Under the pieces are notes generated by a model that was given only the letters and a program-made list of their open reading frames with translations, was not told the origin of the DNA and searched no databases. A DNA stretch of 60,760 nucleotides from Tepidimonas charontis. Its GTDB lineage: Bacteria > Pseudomonadota > Gammaproteobacteria > Burkholderiales > Burkholderiaceae_C. A program made the translations under genes and the position numbers. Of this stretch, positions 8,125 through 16,440 are shown piece by piece; position 1 is the stretch's first letter, and the number at the start of each line of letters is the position of its first letter. Location: NCBI RefSeq assembly GCF_007556685.1, contig NZ_VJON01000011.1, positions 1 through 60,760 on the forward strand, read 5' to 3'.

Positions 8125-9465
8125 ATGTCGCGCCGTTATTTTGGAACCGATGGCATCCGGGGTACGGTCGGCCAGTCGCCGATCACGCCCGATTTCGTTT
8201 TGCGCTTGGGGCACGCCGTCGGCCACGTGCTGCGGTGCCAGGCCGATGCCGACCACCGTCCGCTGGTGCTGATCGGCAAAGACACACGCATTTCGGGCTA
8301 TATGCTGGAGTCGGCGTTGGAGGCGGGCTTCAATTCGGCCGGGGTCGATGTGATGTTGCTCGGGCCCGTTCCCACGCCGGCGGTGGCCTATCTGACGCGC
8401 GCGCAACGCGCCCGTCTGGGCGTCGTCATCAGCGCCAGCCACAACCCATACCCGGACAACGGTATCAAATTTTTCAGCGACCAAGGCATCAAACTGCCCG
8501 ATGCCTGGGAGCTGGCGGTGGAGGCGGCGCTCGAAGACGCGCCGCTCTGGGTCGACTCGGCGCACCTGGGTGGGGCGCGGCGCCTGGACGACGCGGCGGG
8601 GCGATACATCGAATTTTGCAAGAGCACCTTTCCGGCCGAACTGTCGCTGCGGGGGCTCAAAATCGTCGTCGATGCGGCCCACGGTGCGGCCTACCACATC
8701 GCGCCGGCGGTGTTTCACGAGCTGGGAGCCGAGGTGGTGCCCATCGGCTGCAGCCCCAACGGCCGCAATATCAACGATGGCGTCGGCGCCACCCATCCGC
8801 AAACCCTGGTGGCGGCGGTGCGCGCGCATCAGGCCGATTTGGGCATCGCCCTGGACGGCGATGCGGACCGGCTGCAGATGGCCGATGCCAGCGGGCGGCT
8901 GTTCAACGGCGACGAGCTGCTCTATCTGCTGGCGGACGACCGTCTGGGCTGCGACGAAGTGGTGCCGGGTGTGGTGGGCACCCTGATGACCAATATGGCG
9001 GTGGAGCAGGCATTGGCGGCGCGCGGCGTGCGCTTGGTGCGCGCACCGGTGGGTGACCGCTACGTTCTGGAAGAGCTGCACCGCCATCACTGGTTGCTCG
9101 GTGGCGAAGGCTCGGGCCACTTGATCATTCTGGACAAGCAAACCACGGGCGATGGCATCGTGGCCGCGTTGCAGGTACTGCAGGCTTGTGTGCGGCAGCA
9201 GCGCACGTTGGCCGAGCGCTTGCAGGGTGTGACGCTGTTTCCCCAAGTGCTGCGCAACGTGCGATTGCGCCCGGATCAGGACTGGCGGGCGAATGCAGCG
9301 CTGGCCGCAGCCATTCGCGCCGCCGAAGCCGATTTGGGGGCCGACGGGCGCGTCCTCATCCGCCCCAGCGGCACCGAGCCCGTGCTGCGCGTGATGGTGG
9401 AGGCGCGCGACGAACAACGGGCACGGCATTGGGCCGATGAGCTGGCCGCGGCTGCACAAGTCTGA
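8125..9465 (+). CDS. glmM: Phosphoglucosamine mutase
   Basis: A 446-residue enzyme that interconverts glucosamine-6-phosphate and glucosamine-1-phosphate on the way to UDP-GlcNAc for peptidoglycan and LPS. It has the family start '[10 protein letters not shown]', the phosphoserine loop '[13 protein letters not shown]' (active serine about residue 105), the metal loop 'ALDGDADR', the sugar-binding 'GGEGSGH' and the phosphate-binding '[15 protein letters not shown]'. ATG 8125 was chosen because the upstream open frame is not conserved; AAGGGAG lies about 11 bases before it. It is the last gene of the ftsH-folP-glmM run and converges on psd with about 100 bases between. Confidence 0.96.
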   Translation: MSRRYFGTDGIRGTVGQSPITPDFVLRLGHAVGHVLRCQADADHRPLVLIGKDTRISGYMLESALEAGFNSAGVDVMLLGPVPTPAVAYLTRAQRARLGVVISASHNPYPDNGIKFFSDQGIKLPDAWELAVEAALEDAPLWVDSAHLGGARRLDDAAGRYIEFCKSTFPAELSLRGLKIVVDAAHGAAYHIAPAVFHELGAEVVPIGCSPNGRNINDGVGATHPQTLVAAVRAHQADLGIALDGDADRLQMADASGRLFNGDELLYLLADDRLGCDEVVPGVVGTLMTNMAVEQALAARGVRLVRAPVGDRYVLEELHRHHWLLGGEGSGHLIILDKQTTGDGIVAALQVLQACVRQQRTLAERLQGVTLFPQVLRNVRLRPDQDWRANAALAAAIRAAEADLGADGRVLIRPSGTEPVLRVMVEARDEQRARHWADELAAAAQV

Positions 9466-9567
9466 GACCAGCGTATCGCCGGGCGCCGTTGGCGGATGTC
9501 GCGACGGGCAGTGGCTGATCCGCGCGGTTCGGCTGTGCCCGTAGGGCCGGGACCCGCAGGGCTGCGC

Positions 9568-10461
9568 TCAACCCACGCGCTGCCACAAAGGCTGCCCGGC
9601 GCGCAGCCGCACGCCCGATTCGACCCCCGGCGCCAACTCATAGCCCGCTGGTACGAAGACGATGATCGTCGAGCCGTGCTCGAACCAGCCGATTTCCTGC
9701 CCGCGTTGCAGCGCCACGCCACAGGGAATCACGTTCGGTCCCGAATAGCGCAGGTGCAAGGTCACGTCCACCGGATGCAGGCGAATGCTGGCAACCAAAA
9801 TGGCGGCCACGGCCACCATCGCCATGGGCGTGCCGTCAGTCAGCTCAGTCTCCAGTAAGGCACGTTCGTTGCGGCAAAACAGCCGCTGCACGCGGCGCAG
9901 CGCAATCGGGTTGACGTTCCAGGTGTCGCCACTGAAGTAGGTGACGCGATGCAGGCGCAGGTCGGCCGGGGCGTGGAAACGGTGGTACATGGTCGCCGTC
10001 AGCCGCAAGGTGACGAAGCGCCCATCCGCGAAGGTGCGTGCACACGTCTCCCCCATCAAATCTTCCAGCCGATAGGGGAAGCCCTTGGCCTGCCAAGCGG
10101 TGGTGCCGCACACCGGCCCACAGGCGCCGACGATGGCGTCGCACGGACTGCACAAAATATCCGCTCTGGGGTCGAAGGGGCGGGCGCCGGGACGCAGCGC
10201 GCGTGTGAAGACGTCGCGTAGGCTGCGATAGGGGCCGGGCGCGGCATCGCTCAAGTCCAGATCGTCGAATAGCCGCCACAGCGTCAGCGACAGCCGCAGC
10301 AGCAACGGACTGTCGATGCGCGCGTACCAGCCCATCGCATGGGTTAGGGCTGCACGCGGCACGCGATTGGTCAGCAAAAAGTTCAGGTCCTCGTGCAGCA
10401 GCACGCGGTCACGCCAGTGCCGCCAGCCGCTGCTGGCCTTCATCGGATTGTCAACGCCCAT
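9568..10461 (-). CDS. psd: Phosphatidylserine decarboxylase proenzyme
   Basis: Makes phosphatidylethanolamine from phosphatidylserine at the inner membrane. The 297-residue proenzyme is cut autocatalytically at Gly-Ser: the motif is 'HGSTIIVF' with the serine at about residue 264, leaving a 34-residue alpha chain carrying the pyruvoyl group, the usual size. Other family marks are 'SPCDAIVGACG', 'YHRFHAPADLRL' and 'GDTWNVNP'. The start at ATG 10461 is followed by a second in-frame ATG at 10443; either is possible. It is divergent from the aminotransferase gene with only 41 bases between, so the promoters overlap. It stands at the edge of a lipid gene block, and a weak Pho box lies just upstream. 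Confidence 0.93.
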   Translation of the reverse strand: MGVDNPMKASSGWRHWRDRVLLHEDLNFLLTNRVPRAALTHAMGWYARIDSPLLLRLSLTLWRLFDDLDLSDAAPGPYRSLRDVFTRALRPGARPFDPRADILCSPCDAIVGACGPVCGTTAWQAKGFPYRLEDLMGETCARTFADGRFVTLRLTATMYHRFHAPADLRLHRVTYFSGDTWNVNPIALRRVQRLFCRNERALLETELTDGTPMAMVAVAAILVASIRLHPVDVTLHLRYSGPNVIPCGVALQRGQEIGWFEHGSTIIVFVPAGYELAPGVESGVRLRAGQPLWQRVG

Positions 10462-10484
10462 GGCTACAACTGTGGCGACCGATG

Positions 10485-10502
10485 TTGAAAGGGGTGTGAC
10501 AA
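10485..10502 (-). promoter_or_regulatory. Weak Pho box facing psd
   Basis: Read on the minus strand: TTGTCAC-ACCC-CTTTCAA, two 7-mers that each match CTGTCAT at five positions with an 11-bp period. It sits 24 bases before the first psd ATG and overlaps the ribosome-binding region of the opposite gene, so it may be chance. Confidence 0.3.
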
Positions 10503-12182
10503 ATGGCCGATTGGTGGAGCTGGGCAGCATGGGCGCCTGCGGTGGCGGCACTGCCATGGGCGCGGCAGCGCTGGCGTCTGTCGCGCGCCAAATACCCGTC
10601 GTTGGCCGGTCATGCCCGCTTGGCCAAGACGGTGGCGCGTCTCGTACCGGGCTATGCCTACTCGCTGGAGACGGCCTTCGACGTCGATGGTGCGCCCGCC
10701 GATGTGGCCCAGACGCGCCGGGCGGCCTTCCTCGCTTTGGGTGAACGCCTGCGCATGCGCAGCCCCCGCACCCTGCAGGCCACACGGGCCGCGCGCAGCG
10801 CACTGCCCGACTTGCAGCTCACGGGACGCTACCGGGTGCCGTTTCCCTTTGCCGACGTGGTGGCCGCGCATTTACCGCTGGGCGCGTTTTGGGACCGCAG
10901 CCATGGCGTACAGCTGGTGGATCTGGACGGCCACACCTACTACGACTTGGCGGGCTCGTATGGCGTCAATCTGTTCGGCCCGGATTTTTACAAGGACTGC
11001 GTGCAAGAGGGCGAGCGCATGGCCCGCTCGTTGGGGCCGGTGTTGGGCGGCTATCACGCCTGCGTGGCCGACAACGTGGCGCGGCTGCAGGCGATCTCAG
11101 GGCTGGAGCAGGTGAGCTTTCACATGTCGGGCACGGAAGCCGTGATGCAGGCGGTGCGGCTGGCGCGCTACCACACCGGGCGGCGGTACGTGGTGCGCTT
11201 TGCCGGGGCCTATCACGGCTGGTGGGAGGATGTGCAGCCTGGGCCCGGCAATCCGCTGCCGCCACGCGACACCTATACCCTCGCCGATCTGTCCGAGCGC
11301 AGCCTGGAGGTGTTGCGCTCGCGCCGCGACATCGCCTGCGTGCTGGTCAACCCGCTGCAGGCGCTACACCCCAACCACAACGCACCGGCAGACTCTTCCC
11401 TGGTGGGCACCCGGTGCTTGCAGCGCGCCGAGCGCAGCGCCTATGCCGATTGGCTGCGTCGCCTGCGCGCGGTGTGCCGCGAGCGCGGTATCGCCTTCAT
11501 TTTGGACGACGTCTTCATGGGCTTTCGTCTGGCGCGCGGCGGCTCTCAAGAATATTTCGGCGTCGAGGCCGATATGGTGTGCTACGGCAAGACGCTGGGC
11601 GGCGGCTTGCCGGTGGGCGTGGTGTGCGGCCGCGCCGAGTGGATGCAACGCTTTCGCCCTGAGCGCCCGGCCGACTTGTGTCTGGCGCGGGGCACCTTCA
11701 ACGCCCACCCGTATGTGATGGCCACCATGAACGCGTTTTTGCGCCGGCTCGACGAGCCCGCGGTGGCGGCTGCCTACGAGGGGCTGGATGAACGCTGGCA
11801 GCGGTGGGAACACGAATTCAACGCCGCCTTGCAAGCCGGGGGTTTTCCGGTGCGGGTGTCGGCGCTGTCGTCGGTGTGGACGCTAAACTACCTGCAACCC
11901 AGCCGCTATCACTGGATGTTGCAGTACTACTTGCGCGAGGCCGGCTTGGCCTTGAGTTGGGTGGGCACCGGACGCTTCATTTTCAGTCTGGCTTACCGCG
12001 ACGAGGACTTGGTCGAGGTGCGCACACGGCTGCTGGAAGCGTGTGCGCGCATGGCGGCCGACGGCTGGTGGTGGCGCGATCCGAGCGTGGATGAGGCGCA
12101 ATGGCGGCGCCAACAACGCCGCCGCCTCTTGGGTGAGCTGGTGCGTGCCCGTGGGTGGGGCCGCGCTGCTCCACCTGCCTGA
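10503..12182 (+). CDS. Class III PLP aminotransferase (glutamate-1-semialdehyde aminomutase-like)
   Basis: A 559-residue PLP enzyme of the HemL/class III fold. It shows 'HMSGTEAVMQAVRLARYHTG' (208-226), 'GAYHGWWEDVQPG' (235-247), the PLP-contacting aspartate in 'FILDDVFMGFR' (332-342) and the Schiff-base lysine K363 in 'YGKTLGGGLPVG'. It is not a standard HemL (about 430 residues): about 100 residues precede the fold ('SRAKYPSLAGHARLAKTVARLVPGY'), and 'CVLVNPLQALHPN' fills a region where HemL differs. The substrate is unknown. It sits between psd and an Mpo1-like gene in a lipid block, so a lipid head-group role is plausible but unproven. RBS AAAGGGG lies just before ATG 10503. Its stop abuts the next gene's stop on the other strand. 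Confidence 0.8.
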   Translation: MADWWSWAAWAPAVAALPWARQRWRLSRAKYPSLAGHARLAKTVARLVPGYAYSLETAFDVDGAPADVAQTRRAAFLALGERLRMRSPRTLQATRAARSALPDLQLTGRYRVPFPFADVVAAHLPLGAFWDRSHGVQLVDLDGHTYYDLAGSYGVNLFGPDFYKDCVQEGERMARSLGPVLGGYHACVADNVARLQAISGLEQVSFHMSGTEAVMQAVRLARYHTGRRYVVRFAGAYHGWWEDVQPGPGNPLPPRDTYTLADLSERSLEVLRSRRDIACVLVNPLQALHPNHNAPADSSLVGTRCLQRAERSAYADWLRRLRAVCRERGIAFILDDVFMGFRLARGGSQEYFGVEADMVCYGKTLGGGLPVGVVCGRAEWMQRFRPERPADLCLARGTFNAHPYVMATMNAFLRRLDEPAVAAAYEGLDERWQRWEHEFNAALQAGGFPVRVSALSSVWTLNYLQPSRYHWMLQYYLREAGLALSWVGTGRFIFSLAYRDEDLVEVRTRLLEACARMAADGWWWRDPSVDEAQWRRQQRRRLLGELVRARGWGRAAPPA

Positions 12183-12785
12183 TCAGCCCGCGCGTTGCTC
12201 GCCGTCGAGCCGCTGCCCGCGCCACAAGTGCAGCGGTGCGCGGTGGTAGAGCTTGATATCGTGGAACGGATCGGTGAGGATCTTGGTGGCCCAGGCCAGC
12301 GCCGTCAACGCGTTGTGGGTCCACCACAGCTGCACGACGCGAAACAGCAGGCCACCGATGGCCAGCCACAGCCACAACCAGCCCACGTTGCGCCAAAAGC
12401 CCCAGTTGTCGCTGTGCGGCTGCAGCCAGCCAAAGAAGTCCGGGTCCCACCACAGCAGCACCGGTATCGCGGCCCAGAGTGCCATCAGCACCGTCTTGCG
12501 ACGCAAGTTGTAGCCGACCTTGATCGCCTCCTTGTACTCGTGGGTGGCTTGGTTGACGTGATCGTAGCCCTTCGGTTCAAAGAAAAAATGCCCGGACTGG
12601 CGCGTCACCATCGAAATGCCCCAGCCGATCAGGGCGGCGACGGCGGGGTCGATCCACAGCCAGACATACGCCACCAAAAACGAGATCGCGCTGATCAGGT
12701 GCAGGGTCTGGTTGATGCGGCTGTGGTGATAGTAGCGGTGGTCATCCCAACGTTGGGTGCGCAAGGTATGCAAAAAAGCATTCAC
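12183..12785 (-). CDS. Small His-rich membrane protein, Mpo1/DUF962-like (tentative)
   Basis: A 200-residue protein with three or four hydrophobic segments (about 28-48, 50-63, 96-113, 127-148). Histidines and an asparagine are arranged as 'YYHHSRINQTLHLISAISF' near the start and 'QSGHFFFEPKGYDH' after the second segment. This order (H-x-x-x-x-N-x-x-x-H ... GH-x-x-FE) resembles the iron-dependent Mpo1 family, which oxidises 2-hydroxy fatty acids, so a lipid-chain oxygenase is a possible role; the family call is tentative. The stop directly abuts that of the aminotransferase (TGA then TCA). It is divergent from the glycosyltransferase over 137 bases that hold two Pho-box-like sites, one facing each way. 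Confidence 0.6.
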   Translation of the reverse strand: MNAFLHTLRTQRWDDHRYYHHSRINQTLHLISAISFLVAYVWLWIDPAVAALIGWGISMVTRQSGHFFFEPKGYDHVNQATHEYKEAIKVGYNLRRKTVLMALWAAIPVLLWWDPDFFGWLQPHSDNWGFWRNVGWLWLWLAIGGLLFRVVQLWWTHNALTALAWATKILTDPFHDIKLYHRAPLHLWRGQRLDGEQRAG

Positions 12786-12844
12786 GGGTTCGACTCCTTG
12801 GATGTGGGCTGCTACGAGTGCGTCGCCGATGGTGCGCGTCGTGT

Positions 12845-12862
12845 ATGAAAACGTGGTGACAG
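12845..12862 (-). promoter_or_regulatory. Pho box facing the Mpo1-like gene
   Basis: Minus strand CTGTCAC-CACG-TTTTCAT: the first 7-mer matches CTGTCAT at six positions and the second at five, with an 11-bp period. It ends 60 bases before the gene's ATG, a normal promoter distance. Confidence 0.55.
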
Positions 12863-12881
12863 CCGCCGCCGTGCCGCCGGC

Positions 12882-12899
12882 CTGTCATACCGCTGTCGC
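12882..12899 (+). promoter_or_regulatory. Pho box facing the glycosyltransferase
   Basis: CTGTCAT-ACCG-CTGTCGC: the first 7-mer is a perfect match to the enterobacterial Pho-box half and the second matches at five positions, with the exact 11-bp period. It lies 23 bases before ATG 12923, close for a PhoB promoter, so the transcript may be nearly leaderless or the start may be further in. Confidence 0.65.
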
Positions 12900-12922
12900 G
12901 CAGCGCGGGCACGCTCGCTGCC

Positions 12923-14167
12923 ATGGATGAAGCCCTGACCATCGACAGCCTGCCGCCGCGCAATCCCTCCTTGCGCGTGGCGGTGGTGACCGAGACCTTC
13001 CCGCCCGAGATCAACGGCGTGGCGCAGACCATCGAGCAGCTGGCGCGCGCGCTGCAGGTGCGCAACCACCACGTGCAGATCGTGCGCCCGCGTCAGCGCG
13101 CCGACGACTATGACCGCGATGGCGCGCGCCTAGGGCTGGAGCAGGTGCTCACGCGCGGCTTGCCCATCCCGCGCTACCCCCAGCTGCGTGTGGGTCTGCC
13201 AGCCAAACGGGCGCTGCAGTCGCTGTGGACCGTGCGGCGACCGGACCTGGTGCACATCGCCACCGAGGGGCCGCTGGGTTGGTCGGCTCTGCGGGTGGCG
13301 CGCAAACTGCGCCTGCCGCTGAGCACCGACTTTCGCACCCAGTTCCACGCCTACAGCCGGCACTACGGCCTGGGGTGGATGGAAAAATCGATCCTGGGCT
13401 ATCTGCGGCACTTCCACAACCAGGCCGACTGCACCTTCGTGCCCACCGAGGCGTTGCGTGCCCAACTGGCGGGCTGGGGGTTCGAGCGGCTGTGCGTGGC
13501 GCCGCGTGGGGTCGATGCCGAGCGCTTCTCACCGCGCTGGCGCAGCGCGGCGCTGCGCGCGGCGTGGTCGGCCAGCGCCGACGCGCGCATCGTGCTTTAT
13601 GTGGGACGGCTGGCGGCGGAAAAAAACCTCGACTTGCTGGTGCGTGCCTATGAGGCCATGCGTGCCCACGACCCGGCTTGGCGGCTGGTCGTCGTCGGCG
13701 ATGGCCCCGAGCGCGGCGCGTTGCAGGCGCGCTGCCCGACCGCCGTCCTCACCGGGGCGCTGTCGGGCATGGCCCTGGCCGAAGCCTACGCCAGCGCCGA
13801 CGTGTTCATCTTTCCCAGCCAGACCGAGACGTTCGGCAACGTCGTCACCGAAGCGCTGGCCAGCGGTGTGCCGGTGTTGGCCTTCGATCTGGCGGGGGCC
13901 CACACGCTGGTGCAAAGCGGGCGCAACGGCGTGTTGGTGCCGCCTGGGGACGAGCGGGCCTTCGTGCGCGCAGCCGAACTTCTGGCACGCGAGCCGCACA
14001 CCGTCGCGCGCCTGGCGCAGGCGGCGCGGCCGAGCGTGCTGCACCTGTCGTGGGCGCACATCGCCGAGCACATGGAGCAGCACTGGCTCAGGCTACTGGC
14101 GGCCCGCCAGGGCGCGGGGATGTCCTTTGCGCTGGCGTGGCACGGTCGCCCCGCCAGTGACGGGTGA
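12923..14167 (+). CDS. GT4-family glycosyltransferase, candidate glycolipid synthase (Agt-like)
   Basis: A 414-residue retaining GT-B glycosyltransferase. It has an N-terminal 'VVTETFPPEINGVAQTI' acceptor-domain start (21-37), 'RGVDAERFSP' (195-204), 'VLYVGRLAAEKNLDLLV' (224-240) and the EX7E motif 'TETFGNVVTEA' with E302 and E310, followed by 'SGVPVLAFD'. Similar enzymes next to plcP in rhizobia and marine bacteria make mono- or glucuronosyl-diacylglycerol when phosphate is short; that role here is inferred from context (Pho box upstream, PlcP-like gene nearby). A mannosyltransferase role is the main alternative. Its last 80 bases overlap the 3' end of the LplT gene on the other strand. Confidence 0.85.
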   Translation: MDEALTIDSLPPRNPSLRVAVVTETFPPEINGVAQTIEQLARALQVRNHHVQIVRPRQRADDYDRDGARLGLEQVLTRGLPIPRYPQLRVGLPAKRALQSLWTVRRPDLVHIATEGPLGWSALRVARKLRLPLSTDFRTQFHAYSRHYGLGWMEKSILGYLRHFHNQADCTFVPTEALRAQLAGWGFERLCVAPRGVDAERFSPRWRSAALRAAWSASADARIVLYVGRLAAEKNLDLLVRAYEAMRAHDPAWRLVVVGDGPERGALQARCPTAVLTGALSGMALAEAYASADVFIFPSQTETFGNVVTEALASGVPVLAFDLAGAHTLVQSGRNGVLVPPGDERAFVRAAELLAREPHTVARLAQAARPSVLHLSWAHIAEHMEQHWLRLLAARQGAGMSFALAWHGRPASDG

Positions 14168-15371
14168 TGGCCCACAGCAGCCCAAAGCCCAGGCCCATCG
14201 TCAGCCCCAACCCGCTCATCAGCGGCAGCAACGGCAGACCTGCTTGCTGGGTGGCACTGTACAGCGCCAAGGCCAGCAGGACGCTGGCGTTCTCGTTGAA
14301 GCCTTGGATGGCGATCGAGCGCCCCGGGCTGAGCAAGCGGTGCCCGCGGTATTGCAGCAAGGCGTTCATCGGTACCACCAGCACACCGCCCAAGGCCCCG
14401 ATCAGAACCAGCACGGCCACTGCCCACACGGGTTGGGTGATGTGAACGCCCGCCGCCAATGTCAGGCCGAGCACGGCTCCGACCGGCAAAACCCGCAACG
14501 CGTGCCGCAGTGTGATGTGCCGCGCCACCAGCACCGCGCCCACCACCACCCCAAGCGCCACCGCCGCCTGCAGATAGGCCGCTTGCGACAAGGGCCAGTG
14601 CAGCCGCTCCTCAGCCCAGCGCAGCACGGCGAATTGCATGACGGCCCCAAAACCCCAAAAAAAGGTGGTCACGCCGAGCGACAACCCGCCGTAGGGGTCG
14701 CGCCACAGCCGCGCGTTGTCAGCCCCGAACGATTGCCACACGCGCAGCGCCTGCGACCAAGGCAGGCGATGGCGCGGCGGCCGCGGCGGCACGTGCAGAT
14801 GACCGATGGCGGCGGCGCTGTACAGGCCCAGGATCAGCAGCAAGGCCGCTGCCAGGGAGGGCGGCACCGCCGTGGCAGGCCACACCGGTGTCAAAGCGAT
14901 GTGGCTGAGTTGCCGCATGGGTTCGGACACCAGCCACCCACCCAGCGCCGTGCCCAGCAATACCGCCAGCACCACCGACCCCTCCAGCCAGCCGTTGGCA
15001 GCGACCAGCCGCTGCCCCGCAACCGACTCCGTGATCCAGCCGTATTTGGCCGGCGCATACAGGGCCGCACCGATGCCCATCCAGGCCAACGCGAGCAAGG
15101 GATGGCCGCCCAGGGTCAGCGCCAGCGCGCCCAAGGCCTTGACCGCGTTCATCGCCGTCATCAGCGCTGGCTTCGGTACCGCGTCGGACCATGCCCCCAC
15201 CATGGGGCCGAGCACGACGTAGGCGGTGGTGAAGCTGAATTTGAGCAGCGGCGCCCACCAAGCTGGGTGGCCTTGCTCGTGCAACAGCGCCACGGCCACG
15301 ATGAGCAGGGCGTGGTCGGCCAGTCCCGAGACGAATTGCGCGGCGATCAGCCAGAGAAATCCCGTCGGCAT
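14088..15371 (-). CDS. lplT: Lysophospholipid transporter LplT-like (MFS)
   Basis: A 427-residue major-facilitator protein with about 12 hydrophobic segments. It starts 'MPTGFLWLIAAQFVSGLADHALLIVAVALL' and contains 'KAVKALGALAL'-type and 'PAKYGWITESV' stretches typical of LplT, which flips lysophospholipids inward across the inner membrane so they can be re-acylated. ATG 15371 was chosen because hydrophobic family sequence begins there; the 25 upstream codons are not family-like. In E. coli lplT is paired with aas, which is not in this window. Here it lies between a glycosyltransferase and an N-acyltransferase of the lipid block. The 3' end overlaps the convergent glycosyltransferase gene by 80 bases. 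Confidence 0.85.
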   Translation of the reverse strand: MPTGFLWLIAAQFVSGLADHALLIVAVALLHEQGHPAWWAPLLKFSFTTAYVVLGPMVGAWSDAVPKPALMTAMNAVKALGALALTLGGHPLLALAWMGIGAALYAPAKYGWITESVAGQRLVAANGWLEGSVVLAVLLGTALGGWLVSEPMRQLSHIALTPVWPATAVPPSLAAALLLILGLYSAAAIGHLHVPPRPPRHRLPWSQALRVWQSFGADNARLWRDPYGGLSLGVTTFFWGFGAVMQFAVLRWAEERLHWPLSQAAYLQAAVALGVVVGAVLVARHITLRHALRVLPVGAVLGLTLAAGVHITQPVWAVAVLVLIGALGGVLVVPMNALLQYRGHRLLSPGRSIAIQGFNENASVLLALALYSATQQAGLPLLPLMSGLGLTMGLGFGLLWAITRHWRGDRATPAQRTSPRPGGPPVA

Positions 15372-15588
15372 GGGCTCTGCAGTGTGGCCCTGGCCTGTGG
15401 CGCTTTCATGACGAGGGCGCCGAGCGCCGCTGCCGGTGATGCCCATTCACGCAATCGACACACGCGCGCCATCGGCGCGTCATGCGGCGTCGCCACACTG
15501 CGATGCTGCAGGCCTCGTGGCAGGGCGCTCGGCGCAATGAGCGCCCCCGCTGGCCGCACCGTCAGGCAACCGCTGGAGATCACCGTCC

Positions 15589-16440
15589 ATGAAAGAACTG
15601 CCCACCCCGACCTTACACCTGGCTTCGCTGACGCCCCCGCTGCCGGGGGCGGCCAGGAGGTTGCTTCATCCTTTACCGCAGGATGGAGCTGCGGCGGGCG
15701 GCTTGCGGGTGGCCTGGGCGCGGCATCTGGACGATGTTCGCCAAGCGCAGCGGCTGAGGTACCGGGTATTCGTCGAGGAAATGGGTGCGCGTGTGACCAG
15801 CCCCGTGCCGGGCCACGATGTGGACTTGTTCGACGACTATTGCGAGCACCTGCTGGTGCGTGAGGAGGGCAGCGGCGAGGTCGTCGGCACCTACCGGGTG
15901 CTCACACCGGCGCAGGCGCGCCGCGTGGGGTGCTTCTACAGCGACACCGAATTCGATTTGACCCGCTTGCGCGCCTGGCGCGAGCAGATGGTCGAGTTGG
16001 GGCGCAGCTGCGTACACCCCCAACATCGGCACGGTGGCGTCATCATGGCGCTGTGGGCGGCGCTGGCCGACTTCATGGTGCGCAACAAACTGCACCTGAT
16101 GATCGGCTGCGCGAGCATCCCGATGGGCTACGGGGGCGCGCACGCCATGTCCGGCGGCGGTCACGCCGCCGCCAGCATTTGGCGTCAGGTGCGCGAGCGG
16201 CACCTGGCCTCGGTGGAATTTCACGTTCAGCCGCGGGTGCCGCTGCCCGTTGATGCGCTCGACGACGGCTCGGTGGTGGAACCCCCGGCGTTGGTCAAAG
16301 GCTATCTGCGGCTGGGCGCCAAGGTGTTGGGGCCACCGGCATGGGACCCAGAGTTCAACACGGCCGATTTGCCGATGATGATGCGGCTGGACGATATGCC
16401 GCCGCGCTATCGGCGCCATCTGCTGGGGGAGCGATGCTGA
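15589..16440 (+). CDS. OlsB-like N-acyltransferase (ornithine-/aminoacyl-lipid synthesis)
   Basis: A 283-residue member of the acyl-ACP-dependent N-acyltransferase family (GNAT fold, Acetyltransf_5). The visible core is 'VRQAQRLRYRVFVEEMGA', 'FDDYCEHLLVRE', 'GEVVGTYRVLTPAQARRVG', 'FYSDTEFDL', 'VELGRSCVHPQHR' and 'IGCASIPMG', all typical of OlsB, which acylates ornithine with a 3-hydroxyacyl chain to make lyso-ornithine lipid. The OlsA partner that adds the second chain is not in the window, and the amino acid used (ornithine, glutamine, lysine) cannot be read from sequence. It is coupled to the next gene (TGATG overlap). No convincing Pho box was found in the 217 bases upstream. Confidence 0.82.
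   Translation: MKELPTPTLHLASLTPPLPGAARRLLHPLPQDGAAAGGLRVAWARHLDDVRQAQRLRYRVFVEEMGARVTSPVPGHDVDLFDDYCEHLLVREEGSGEVVGTYRVLTPAQARRVGCFYSDTEFDLTRLRAWREQMVELGRSCVHPQHRHGGVIMALWAALADFMVRNKLHLMIGCASIPMGYGGAHAMSGGGHAAASIWRQVRERHLASVEFHVQPRVPLPVDALDDGSVVEPPALVKGYLRLGAKVLGPPAWDPEFNTADLPMMMRLDDMPPRYRRHLLGERC

Noticed and set aside
15372-15588. Possible Pho boxes between lplT and the OlsB-like gene (GCGTCAT-GCGG-CGTCGCC at 15477-15494; minus-strand TCGTCAT-GAAA-GCGCCAC at 15397-15414)
   Set aside because: In each case only one half resembles CTGTCAT and the other half matches at three or fewer positions, so they do not stand above chance.
13458-15863. 801-codon plus-strand frame across the glycosyltransferase and opposite lplT
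   Set aside because: It overlaps two well-supported genes and reads as Gln/Arg/His-rich non-protein.
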